A DNA stretch of 51,750 nt from NCBI GenBank assembly GCA_017651465.1, contig JAGCCX010000082.1, positions 1-51,750 of the forward strand, read 5' to 3'. Origin of the DNA: Bacteroidales bacterium (GTDB lineage: Bacteria; Bacteroidota; Bacteroidia; Bacteroidales; UBA932). Made by a program: the position numbers and the translations under genes. The notes under the pieces are model-generated. The model did not search any database and was not told the origin of the DNA. It saw only the letters and a program-made list of their open reading frames with translations. This document shows positions 40,839 to 48,791 of this stretch, one piece after another. The first letter of the stretch is position 1. Every line of letters starts with the position of its first letter.

Positions 40839-42238
40839 TCTCCTCCTACTGTAAGGTTGTTTATAAGAACGCTGGGGATGCCGCAGCTTACGGCTACGCT
40901 TTGCTCCTTGCCGCAAGTCCAGGTTCCGTCGTCAATCTTGAGATCCCCGGCCACGGCCACTATGTCGGCGAGCGCGCGCGGGCCGTTGCCGATGATGTTT
41001 ATGTCTTTGACGGGCATAGTAAGACGCCCGTTTTCAATCAGATAGCCTCGGTTTACATAGAAGGTGAAGTCTCCCTCGCCTATCTTTACCTCGCCGTTGG
41101 CGAACTTATCTACATAGACGCCCTTCTGAACTTCGGAAATGAGGTCCTGGAGTGTGCCGTCGGCCCCGCTTTCCATATAGGTGCAACGCATACGCGGGAT
41201 GGGGTTGTAGCGGAACGATTCCCTGCGTCCGTTTCCGGTGGGAGCCACTCCGTACCACGCCGCACTGATGCGGTCGTGGAGATAGGAAGTCAGCACTCCG
41301 TCGCGGACCATATATGTCTTCTGGGAAGGAGTACCTTCGTCGTCGTAAAGCAGGGCCCCGCGGTTGAACGGAACCGTACCGTCGTCGATGATGTTTATGC
41401 CCTGCTTGCAGATGCGCTGGCCTATACGGTCGCAGAATACCGACTGGCCTTTGCGGTTGAAATCGGCCTCGAAAGCGTGCCCCATCGCCTCGTGAAGGAG
41501 AATGCCGGATGCACCGGCGGCCATTACCACGCTCATCTGTCCGCCTTTCGGACGGCGGGCGGCGAAGCTGTCGTCGAGGTCTTTAACCGCCTCGCCGGCG
41601 AGTGTGTCGATAAGCTCGTCGCTGAGCATCTCGCGGCCGCAGCGGAAGCTTCTTGACACGTTGCGCTGCTCGGTGGCGTCTCCTTGTTTGAAGATTGCGG
41701 TGACGGTAACGCTTGCAAGTGGACGGGTGTCGGAACTGAGCTGGTCGAGGGAGTTATACATCAGTATGTTGCTTACCGACCAGGAGAGCAGCGCGATTAT
41801 CTTGGAGGGCCTGGAGTCGCGGGAGCGGATGGCGGCCTCAAGCTTTTCGAGCCAGGAGGCCAGCTGCTTCTTGTCGGCGTCGTCCCAGTGAAGCTGCATC
41901 CCGTAAGGAGGCGGGGGAGTGGCGGGGGGTGTTTCGAGCTTTAGCGTGCCGCTTTTTCCTGCAATGGCTCCAGCGGCCCGTGCAGCGTCGATAAGAGATT
42001 GAAAATCGGTCGATTCCGAATATGCATATCCGGTTTTCTCGCCGCTGAGGACCCTGACTCCGCAGCCATAGTCGAGGTGGAAGCCGCCGGAGGCAACAGT
42101 GCCGTCCCGCAGGAGAAGGTCGTTATAGATGGTTTGCTCGAAGTACAGGTCACACCAGTCTCCGCCCTTGATTCCTTCCGATACTATGGCCCGGAGCTGC
42201 GCAAGCGACAGTCCGAATATATCGCTATTGTTGTTCAT
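40835..42238 (-). CDS. tldD: TldD metalloprotease
   Basis: The start at 42238 (MNNNSDIFGLSLAQLRAIV) gives 467 residues and overlaps the preceding P-loop gene by 14 nt. The zinc-binding motif HEAMGHAFEADF (HExxxH) is intact. Other family blocks are LRDGTVASGGFHLDYGCGVRVL, GTPSQKTYMVRDGVLTSYLHD and PIPRMRCTYMESG (given in part). TldD is the catalytic subunit of the TldD/TldE heterodimer in the cytoplasm. It is in an operon that starts at the POT transporter, which could link peptide import to peptide degradation; that link is inference. Confidence 0.93.
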   Translation of the reverse strand: MNNNSDIFGLSLAQLRAIVSEGIKGGDWCDLYFEQTIYNDLLLRDGTVASGGFHLDYGCGVRVLSGEKTGYAYSESTDFQSLIDAARAAGAIAGKSGTLKLETPPATPPPPYGMQLHWDDADKKQLASWLEKLEAAIRSRDSRPSKIIALLSWSVSNILMYNSLDQLSSDTRPLASVTVTAIFKQGDATEQRNVSRSFRCGREMLSDELIDTLAGEAVKDLDDSFAARRPKGGQMSVVMAAGASGILLHEAMGHAFEADFNRKGQSVFCDRIGQRICKQGINIIDDGTVPFNRGALLYDDEGTPSQKTYMVRDGVLTSYLHDRISAAWYGVAPTGNGRRESFRYNPIPRMRCTYMESGADGTLQDLISEVQKGVYVDKFANGEVKIGEGDFTFYVNRGYLIENGRLTMPVKDINIIGNGPRALADIVAVAGDLKIDDGTWTCGKEQSVAVSCGIPSVLINNLTVGGE

Positions 42239-42806
42239 CCTCGAGGAGCAATCTGATTTTTTTGAAAGTAACGTCGTCCTTGATGAGGGTACGCTCACTG
42301 TTCCCCTCGGCAATCACGGTAAAAGGCGGATGGGTATTATCGGCTATTATCCAGTTGTCGCAGAGCGGCATATATGTGTTGAACAGATAGTGTATGCCCA
42401 TCTTGTAGCGGCGCCGGAGCACGTCTTCGGGTATGTTGTGACCTCCGCTAGCTACCCTGTCGCGCACCCTCTGTATTGCCAGCTCGGGATTCTGGAGCCA
42501 GAGGTAGATGAGGGTTATTTTGTAGTTGCGCTCCCTGGCCTCTTTGATTATCGACACCAGCGAACGCGTGGCCAGGGTGGTTTCGATGCTGAAGTCGGCG
42601 TTCTGGTCGAGCAGGTACTGGATGCGCATAAGCATATAGCGGCTTGCCGACACCGAAGCTATGGAAGGGTCGAAGGGCGAGAGGCTCTTGGCGAACTCGT
42701 CGGAATTGACGAATTCGCGGCAATCCAGGATTTCCGGCAAGAAAGTGTAGGACGCGGTGGTTTTGCCCGCGCCGTTGCAGCCCGACAGAATGAAGAGTCT
42801 TGGCAT
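42225..42806 (-). CDS. Zeta-toxin-like P-loop ATPase/kinase (COG4185 type)
   Basis: The 193-residue protein starts with a Walker A motif, LFILSGCNGAGKTTASYTF. It continues with FVNSDEFAKSL, FSIETTLATRSLVSI, YKITLIYLWLQNPELAIQRV and VRDRVASGGHNIPEDVLRRRY, the pattern of predicted ABC-type ATPases of the zeta-toxin/AAA family. Zeta toxins phosphorylate UDP-GlcNAc, but many of these Bacteroidota proteins have no antitoxin and are of unknown role. There is no antitoxin-like gene here; both neighbours are coupled genes of other function (1-nt overlap upstream, 14-nt overlap with tldD). Confidence 0.75.
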   Translation of the reverse strand: MPRLFILSGCNGAGKTTASYTFLPEILDCREFVNSDEFAKSLSPFDPSIASVSASRYMLMRIQYLLDQNADFSIETTLATRSLVSIIKEARERNYKITLIYLWLQNPELAIQRVRDRVASGGHNIPEDVLRRRYKMGIHYLFNTYMPLCDNWIIADNTHPPFTVIAEGNSERTLIKDDVTFKKIRLLLEDEQQ

Positions 42807-43498
42807 TATTTGCTGTGGGTTACTCCGTATCCGAACAGGGCGAAGTCGCCCAGCAGGGGATCTTCGGGCCAGATGTCACGGAAGTGTGAGGTTATCTCTT
42901 CGGCGGTCTTGATGTCTTTGGAGCGCCTTTTTGTGAGCCCAAGCTCCCAGGCCTGAGTATAGACGTGAACGTCAAGCGGTACAAGCAGCGAAGTAAGATC
43001 GGTGTGGGTCCACAGGCCGAGATCGACCTTGCCGTCGCGCCTTACCATCCAGCGGCGCATCAGGTTGATTTTCTTGTCGGGAGCCGAAGGGTCGTCTTTG
43101 CGGCGGAATACGATCGAGCGTATTTCTTTGGCCGAGAGGCTCTCCAGGCTGTCGTGCCAGCTGTACCACTCGCTCAGGCGCCTGCAAATGCCGGCGGTCT
43201 CGCTCCATTTGACCGTGCGGTGAAGCGAGGTCTCGTCGGAGCGGTAGTCTCCCGACATTACGTAGTCGTAGGGCCGCCACTCCATCTGGTCGAACAAGCG
43301 GGTGCAGTCGCGCACTATCATCGCACGCTTGCCCCAGGCGAGGAACGAGGCAAATACGGCGGCTATTTCCACATCCTGGAGGGATGCGCCCCTGCGGACG
43401 AACTCTTTTGGAAAGGCGATCGGATCCTCCTCGAAGTACTTAGGGTCGTTATACTCCTCGGCCCATTCCTTCATTTGTTCGATAGTCTTGCGTGTCAT
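42806..43498 (-). CDS. TIGR02757/DUF2400 family protein
   Basis: The ATG at 43498 (MTRKTIEQMKEWAEEYNDPKY) gives 230 residues. An open frame further upstream is not used, because it would overlap the neighbouring secreted protein. Family-like features are DPIAFPKEFVRR, EIAAVFASFLAWGKRAMIV, KKINLMRRWMVR..DLGLWTHTDLTSLLVPLDVHVYTQA, and a C-terminal GDFALFGYGVTH. Proteins of this family are small, helical and widespread in Bacteroidota; function is not established, though the helical core recalls HhH-GPD-type DNA glycosylases. It overlaps its upstream neighbour by ATGA and its downstream neighbour by 1 nt. Confidence 0.8.
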   Translation of the reverse strand: MTRKTIEQMKEWAEEYNDPKYFEEDPIAFPKEFVRRGASLQDVEIAAVFASFLAWGKRAMIVRDCTRLFDQMEWRPYDYVMSGDYRSDETSLHRTVKWSETAGICRRLSEWYSWHDSLESLSAKEIRSIVFRRKDDPSAPDKKINLMRRWMVRRDGKVDLGLWTHTDLTSLLVPLDVHVYTQAWELGLTKRRSKDIKTAEEITSHFRDIWPEDPLLGDFALFGYGVTHSK

Positions 43499-44595
43499 TT
43501 TACTGCGGTAAACGGGTTGTCGCCGAGGCCTTGCCAGAGATAGAGCCTTGCTGTACAGCTCTGAATCCCTGTGGCCTTGTCTTTTTTGTTCTCGGAGATG
43601 TACCAAAGTCCGTCTCCAAGCGGGCAGAGCCCGGTAGAACCCCACTTGAACTGCCATCCGCGCACGCCAGTGGCCTGGTCAAGCAGTCCGGCATCTGAAA
43701 GGCGCAATGTCTGGTGCTTCTCGTCCAGCCCTGCGGGGGTTGCCTTGCGGGGCCTTTGCTTTACGTCGATGCTGAACAGGGGGTAATTGGGATAATTGGG
43801 TTTCTTGCCTTTATATACGGCCATATAGATGCGTCCGGTATGGGCATCGTAGGCCAGGTTCTGCACGCCCCAGGTGGTGTTGCCGGTAAAGATGAAGTAC
43901 TTGTGCAGCGGCTTATCGGGACCGTTGGTTGGAACGGTCCCGAACACCACCGGAGTTTCGTATTTGCGTTTCCAGTTCTTGATGTCGTAGCACAGGAGTA
44001 CCTGGTTGTCGTTGTCGGAGCGGTCGTTGTCCCCGTAGATGCCGTATGCAACGTAGAGGTACATCTTCTTGCCGCATTTGCCTATGCCCGGCGCGAAGGT
44101 TATCCCGTCTATCCCGGAGCATCCGTAGGTGCTTTCGACATAATCTTTGCAGGCCTCCCTGATGCACACGGTGGTCATAACGCCGTCTTTTTCCGGATCC
44201 ATACCCACACGGTCGATGCGGTCGACGTCTATTATGGCCACATAGAATACCGACTGCTCGTGACTGAGGTTCTCCACTCCCAGGCGCTTGGCTATGCCCT
44301 GGCCGATCGCGTCATCTTTGCACTCCAGCGAGGCATATACCCTTCCGTCAGGCCCCAGGGTCATAGCGCCAAGGTGCCCCTGAATGCGGCCTATGGTGCC
44401 AAGTATATTGCCCTGAAGGTCGGTCTTGATGAACGAGCTGGTGAAGGAAAAGTACATACAGCCTTTGTCTTTGTCGAGGGCGATGCCTTGTACGTGACCG
44501 TCCATTACGGCCACGTACACCGAGTCGGGAAGCTCGGTGGCAAATGCCGCGGCGCAAAGCAGCAGGCCGGCTATGACACTCTGCAGACGCTTCAT
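43495..44595 (-). CDS. Secreted beta-propeller-like hypothetical protein
   Basis: The 366-residue protein starts with a signal peptide (RLQSVIAGLLLCAAAFA). The body has repeated strand-rich segments (VQGIALDKDKGCMYFSFTSSF, LGAMTLGPDGRVYASLE, GVQNLAYDAHTGRIYMAVYKG; shortened) that suggest a beta-propeller. No named family is recognised with confidence. It contains a Cys-rich part (TVCIREACKDYVESTYGC), so disulphides are possible after export. It lies 1 bp after the POT transporter and overlaps the TIGR02757 gene by ATGA. Confidence 0.65.
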   Translation of the reverse strand: MKRLQSVIAGLLLCAAAFATELPDSVYVAVMDGHVQGIALDKDKGCMYFSFTSSFIKTDLQGNILGTIGRIQGHLGAMTLGPDGRVYASLECKDDAIGQGIAKRLGVENLSHEQSVFYVAIIDVDRIDRVGMDPEKDGVMTTVCIREACKDYVESTYGCSGIDGITFAPGIGKCGKKMYLYVAYGIYGDNDRSDNDNQVLLCYDIKNWKRKYETPVVFGTVPTNGPDKPLHKYFIFTGNTTWGVQNLAYDAHTGRIYMAVYKGKKPNYPNYPLFSIDVKQRPRKATPAGLDEKHQTLRLSDAGLLDQATGVRGWQFKWGSTGLCPLGDGLWYISENKKDKATGIQSCTARLYLWQGLGDNPFTAVK

Positions 44596-44596
44596 C

Positions 44597-46279
44597 TTAA
44601 GAAGTTGCAGCTTCCAGTTTCTTGAGCATACTGAACATCACCACGCCGCTTATGACGCAGAGGGCCATAAGCACGCACCAGTTTACCCAGAGGGGAACAT
44701 TGTTCCAGAGCATCGAAGGAATTGAGCTGAGGTAGTTGCCGATTGCTGTGGCGGCGAACCAAAGACCCATCATCAGACCCTTGAATTTAGGCGGGGCAAC
44801 CTTGGATACGAACGAAATGCCCATAGGGGAGAGGAGCAGTTCGGCGAAAGTGAGTACCAGATAAGTGGAAATAAGATAGGTGGGGACCACGGGGTCGGGT
44901 GACACGCCGCCCACGTTGATCAACTCCGAAGGGGCCGGCTGGCCCTTGGATGCGGCAAGCATAATCAGGTAGCCTACGGCCGCCACGAACATTCCAAGAC
45001 CGATTTTCTTGGGTGCGGAAGGCTCCTTGCCCTTGCTGGCGAGGGCACCGAATATGGCCATCGAAATAGGCGTAAGCGCTACCACGAAGAAGGGGTTGAA
45101 CTGCTGGAACTGCTGGGGCAGGATGCTGATTTGGGAGGGCATTCCCTTGTAGAGCAGGAATGCTCCGGTCCACAGTGCAATGGTAACTGCTCCGCTGATG
45201 GCCTTACCCCTGGTGCTCTCGGACTGGAAGGTGCTGAAGAGAGTATATACCGATACGGCGATCAGCGCGAGGGCCCAGATGTTGAAACCTATCTTGAGGG
45301 GACCTTCGACGCTGGCCTGGGTGTAGTCGCGGGCGAAGTAGGTGAGGGAACTGCCGTTCTGGTGGAAAGCCATCCAGAAGAAGATGACCACTGCGAACAC
45401 CCAGATAAGGGCGGTGATGCGGTCTTTGGTCTGCTTGGCGGTGAGCTCCACTACGGGCGCGCCGTCTCCGGCCTTGGCCTGCTTTGCGTTGACGTCAGCG
45501 TGCTTGAACCAGCTGCGGCAGCCCAGATAGATAGCTATGGAAACGATGAGCGATACGCAAGCTACTGCAAAGCCCAGATTGTATGCGGTGGAAAGCTGGT
45601 TGATGTAGTACTGGCTGAAAGTGCCGAGATCCATACCTGCAATGTCAGCTCCGGGCATAGCGGCCTTCAGGCCCTCCAGAATGCCCGGGTCTTCCAGGGT
45701 GCCGCCAAGGTACTGATGCGCGAGCGCGGGAATGTCGGCCTTGTAGATGAGGCCGGCCTTGGAAAGGTGGCTGTTGGTCAGAGCGGTAGCGGCGGTGGGG
45801 GCGAACATAGCGCCTATGTTGATCGCCATATAGAAGAGACTGAATGCCGAGTCCCGTTTGGCTGAATATTTAGGGTCGTCGTACAGATTGCCAACCAGCA
45901 CCTGCAGGTTCCCTTTGAAGAGGCCTGTACCTACCGCGATGAGCAGCAAGGCGCCTATCATCAGGGCCAGTGCGAAGCCGCGGCCTGCAAAAGCGTCGGT
46001 CGGGATGGCCAGGCACAGGTACCCGGTGAACATCACGCATACACCTGTGATGACGCATTTGCCGAAGCCTATTTTGTCGGCAAGCCAGCCGCCGATGACC
46101 GGCATAAAATATACCGCGGCGAGGAAAATGGCGTAAAACTGACCCGCCGCAGCGGCGGAGAATCCAAATTTGGCCTGCAGGAAAAGCAGGAATATGGCTA
46201 GCATTGTGTAGTAGCCGAAACGCTCACCTGTGTTGGCGAGAGCTAGAGCAAATAAGCCTTTGGGCTGTCCTTTGAACAT
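44597..46279 (-). CDS. POT/PTR2-family proton-dependent oligopeptide transporter
   Basis: The 560-residue protein has about a dozen or more membrane helices and the POT signature NTGERFGYYTMLAIFLLFL near the N-terminus (with GERFGYY), plus the later FMPVIGGWLADKIGFGKCV and FYMAINIGAMFAPT. A cytoplasmic loop with LTAKQTKDRITALIW lies in the middle, and the C-terminal helices include LLSPMGISFVSKVAPPKFKG. It imports di- and tripeptides with protons at the inner membrane. A well-matched promoter lies at 46303-46333. It is the first gene of a six-gene operon that ends with tldD and tldE. Confidence 0.92.
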   Translation of the reverse strand: MFKGQPKGLFALALANTGERFGYYTMLAIFLLFLQAKFGFSAAAAGQFYAIFLAAVYFMPVIGGWLADKIGFGKCVITGVCVMFTGYLCLAIPTDAFAGRGFALALMIGALLLIAVGTGLFKGNLQVLVGNLYDDPKYSAKRDSAFSLFYMAINIGAMFAPTAATALTNSHLSKAGLIYKADIPALAHQYLGGTLEDPGILEGLKAAMPGADIAGMDLGTFSQYYINQLSTAYNLGFAVACVSLIVSIAIYLGCRSWFKHADVNAKQAKAGDGAPVVELTAKQTKDRITALIWVFAVVIFFWMAFHQNGSSLTYFARDYTQASVEGPLKIGFNIWALALIAVSVYTLFSTFQSESTRGKAISGAVTIALWTGAFLLYKGMPSQISILPQQFQQFNPFFVVALTPISMAIFGALASKGKEPSAPKKIGLGMFVAAVGYLIMLAASKGQPAPSELINVGGVSPDPVVPTYLISTYLVLTFAELLLSPMGISFVSKVAPPKFKGLMMGLWFAATAIGNYLSSIPSMLWNNVPLWVNWCVLMALCVISGVVMFSMLKKLEAATS

Positions 46280-46302
46280 ACTTTTGAGTTTTATTTATTT
46301 CT

Positions 46303-46333
46303 CAAAAATACGCATTATCCCCGTAAACTTCAA
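46303..46333 (-). promoter_or_regulatory. Promoter of the POT-tldDE operon
   Basis: On the minus strand TATTTTTG (46310-46303) and TTG (46333-46331) are 20 nt apart, as in Bacteroidota promoters. The leader to the start at 46279 would be about 17 nt. Confidence 0.75.
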
Positions 46334-46343
46334 GTATTTTTTT

Positions 46344-46351
46344 TATTTTTG
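46344..46351 (+). promoter_or_regulatory. Possible -7 box for the acyltransferase gene
   Basis: TATTTTTG matches TAnnTTTG and lies just before the ATG at 46360. No TTG is found at the right distance upstream. The transcript would have almost no leader. Confidence 0.4.
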
Positions 46352-46359
46352 TGAAAGTG

Positions 46360-47271
46360 ATGAATTTTCTTCTCCAGTCTATGGCCTCACTCCTGGCCCT
46401 GCTGCCGCTAAAGCTGCATTATGCGCTCTCGCGACTGCTCGCGTTTCTCTCCGAGAAGATATTCCGCTACAGGGTAGATATCGTTAAGCAGAACCTGACC
46501 AGCAGCTTTCCCCGCAAGAGCCCCGGGGAGATCAAGCAGATTCAGCATCTTTTTTACCGCCACCTGGCCGATGTGATTGCCGAGACCATCTGGTTCGGGG
46601 GCTGCCGCAAGCCTGAGCGGCTCAAGCGCTCTCACCTGGTGGAAATGGTTAACCCCGACGAGATCAACCGTCTTTATTCCCTTGCTCCCAGCGTGATGGT
46701 GCTTATGTCTCACGCGGGCAACTGGGAGCTTATCGGGGGCATAGGCTCATACGACTACACCGGCAATCCTACCTGCGTGCAGGAAGATACTTTCTGCGTG
46801 GTTTACCTCAAGCAGTCCACCCCCGGCTGGGACAAGTTCCTCAGGCGCAACCGTACGGCCCCTCTCATCGATTCCGAGGGTTATCCCGGTTACCTGGAGT
46901 CGCGTCAGGTGGTGCGTTACGTGTTCGAGCATAAAGACGAGAAGAAGATATACAATTTCATTACCGACCAGCACCCTTACTTCAAGGCTAAGGATTTCCT
47001 TAAGGTGACGTTCCTGAACAGGGAATGCGAATCGATGCGTGGCGCAGCCGAACTCGCCCGGCGCTTCGGTATGGCGGTGTGCTATATGAGTATGCCCGTC
47101 GAAAGCCGCGGGCACTATAAATTGAAGTATATTCCTATCTGCGAGAATGCTTCCGATATGAGCGCCGATGATATAATGCGGCAGTTTTATCGTCTTCTGG
47201 AAGCGGACATCGAAGCGCAGCCCTGGAATTATCTCTGGACGCACAACAGGTGGAAAAAGTTCCCGAATTAA
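46360..47271 (+). CDS. LpxL/HtrB-type lipid A acyltransferase
   Basis: The ATG at 46360 gives 303 residues (MNFLLQSMASLLALLPLKLHY); the in-frame GTG at 46351 overlaps a -7 box and is not used here. The membrane-associated helix at the N-terminus, the VDIVKQNLTSSFP segment, and the catalytic SHAGNWELIGG motif (HX4E) identify the late-acyltransferase family. ITDQHPYF and AAELARRFGMAVCYMSMPV are further family blocks. The enzyme adds a secondary fatty acid to lipid A precursors at the inner membrane. It lies 12 bp before pepD. Confidence 0.87.
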   Translation: MNFLLQSMASLLALLPLKLHYALSRLLAFLSEKIFRYRVDIVKQNLTSSFPRKSPGEIKQIQHLFYRHLADVIAETIWFGGCRKPERLKRSHLVEMVNPDEINRLYSLAPSVMVLMSHAGNWELIGGIGSYDYTGNPTCVQEDTFCVVYLKQSTPGWDKFLRRNRTAPLIDSEGYPGYLESRQVVRYVFEHKDEKKIYNFITDQHPYFKAKDFLKVTFLNRECESMRGAAELARRFGMAVCYMSMPVESRGHYKLKYIPICENASDMSADDIMRQFYRLLEADIEAQPWNYLWTHNRWKKFPN

Positions 47272-47283
47272 CATAATAACATT

Positions 47284-48741
47284 ATGACTATCAAAGATCT
47301 ACAACCTTCAATCGTATGGAATAACTTTTATTCCCTTACTCGTTGCCCCAGGCCTTCCAAACACGAGGAAATTGTTCGCAAGTTTCTCCTCGACTGGGCT
47401 GCGGAGCATAAGATAGAGGCCTTTGCCGACGATACCGGCAATGTCATTATGCGCGTGCCCGCAACTCCCGGTTACGAGAATCTGAAGACCGTGGTGCTTC
47501 AGGGCCATATGGATATGGTGCCCCAGAAGAACGCCGACGTAGCCCACGATTTCCTTAAAGATCCTATCGAAACCTGGGTCGACGGGGAGTGGCTGCGTGC
47601 CAAAGGTACCACGCTCGGTGCGGACGACGGACTTGGAGTGGCTTTTGCTATGGCGGTTGCCGAATCGCCCGATGTCAAGCACGGACCTATTGAAATCCTG
47701 GTCACCTACGATGAGGAAACCGGTATGACCGGAGCGCAGGCTCTCAAGAGCGGTGTCCTGAAAGGGGAAATCCTTATCAATATCGACTCCGAGACCGAAG
47801 GCGAGCTTTATGTGGGATGTGCGGGCGGTCTTGACACAAGCGCTTCGGCGCGCTATCGCCGCAAGAAGGAGCCTCGTGCCCATCAACGTTATTCGCTCGT
47901 GGTGAAGGGCTGTCAGGGCGGTCACTCCGGGATGGACATCATTCTCTGCAGGGCCAATGCCAACCGCTTGATGGCCAGGGTCTTGCTCCCTTTGCTTGAT
48001 CGCTGCGGAGTAAAACTCATCGATTTTGCTGGAGGCTCGTTGCGTAACGCTATTCCGCGCGAGGCGTTCGCCAATGTGTATGTTCCCCAAAAGAAGCTGG
48101 CCGCAGCCAAACGTAACGTGGAGCGTATCGCCAAGGCCCTCAAGAACGAATTTGCCGCCACCGATCCTAATCTCGAGGTGCTCTTCGAGCCTTGTGCATC
48201 CGATGGCGCCAAGTATGTAAGCGAAGAGGCCGCACTGCGTTTCGTGCGTGCCATTTTGGCCTGCCCCGACGGAGTCGAGCGTATGAGCGACAATATGCCT
48301 GGTATGGTGGAGACTTCCAACAACCTGGCTATAGTAAAGATTGCCGACGGAGAGTTTAAACTCAGCACCCTTATGCGTTCATCTGTCGATTCGGCCAAGG
48401 ATGCCCTTGCCGCGCGGATACGTTCCGTTTTCGAACTTGCAGGCATTAAAGTGCGCTTCACGGGCGGTTACAGCGGATGGGCCCCCAATGCCTCTTCCGA
48501 GATTCTCGCTGTTATGAAGAGCGTGTACAAGAAGATGTACGGAAAGGAGCCTCTGGTGATGGCCATCCACGCCGGCCTGGAGTGCGGTATTCTTTCCGGT
48601 GCTTATCCTAACTGGGATATGGTGTCTATGGGCCCCACACTGCTCAGTCCCCATTCTCCCGACGAGAGGGCATATATCCCCAGTGTACAGAAAGTATGGG
48701 ACTTCCTCCAGGAAGTGCTTGTGAATATTCCGAGTAAGTAA
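47284..48741 (+). CDS. pepD: Aminoacyl-histidine dipeptidase (PepD, M20 family)
   Basis: The 485-residue protein has the PepD metal ligands in order: VVLQGHMDMVPQ (His), TLGADDGLGV (Asp), TYDEETGMTGA (Glu pair), INIDSETEGELYVGCAGG (Asp), and C-terminal LLSPHSPDERAY (His). The lid domain contains KGCQGGHSGMDI and RANANRLMARVL. PepD hydrolyses dipeptides such as Xaa-His in the cytoplasm. It follows the acyltransferase gene closely but is not related to it in function. A second M20 enzyme is present at 13338-14699. Confidence 0.93.
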   Translation: MTIKDLQPSIVWNNFYSLTRCPRPSKHEEIVRKFLLDWAAEHKIEAFADDTGNVIMRVPATPGYENLKTVVLQGHMDMVPQKNADVAHDFLKDPIETWVDGEWLRAKGTTLGADDGLGVAFAMAVAESPDVKHGPIEILVTYDEETGMTGAQALKSGVLKGEILINIDSETEGELYVGCAGGLDTSASARYRRKKEPRAHQRYSLVVKGCQGGHSGMDIILCRANANRLMARVLLPLLDRCGVKLIDFAGGSLRNAIPREAFANVYVPQKKLAAAKRNVERIAKALKNEFAATDPNLEVLFEPCASDGAKYVSEEAALRFVRAILACPDGVERMSDNMPGMVETSNNLAIVKIADGEFKLSTLMRSSVDSAKDALAARIRSVFELAGIKVRFTGGYSGWAPNASSEILAVMKSVYKKMYGKEPLVMAIHAGLECGILSGAYPNWDMVSMGPTLLSPHSPDERAYIPSVQKVWDFLQEVLVNIPSK

Positions 48742-48751
48742 TTACAGGGCA

Positions 48752-48771
48752 GCCCCGGTGAAGGCCGGGGC
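48752..48771. terminator. GC-rich stem-loop after pepD
   Basis: GCCCCGG-tgaagg-CCGGGGC is a perfect 7-bp stem just after the stop codon. No T-tract follows, so full termination is uncertain. Confidence 0.45.
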
Positions 48772-48791
48772 CCCGATAAAAAACAGTTAGT

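Noticed and set aside
42225-42806. Zeta toxin of a toxin-antitoxin pair
   Set aside because: No antitoxin gene is adjacent; both flanking genes are coupled and of other families.
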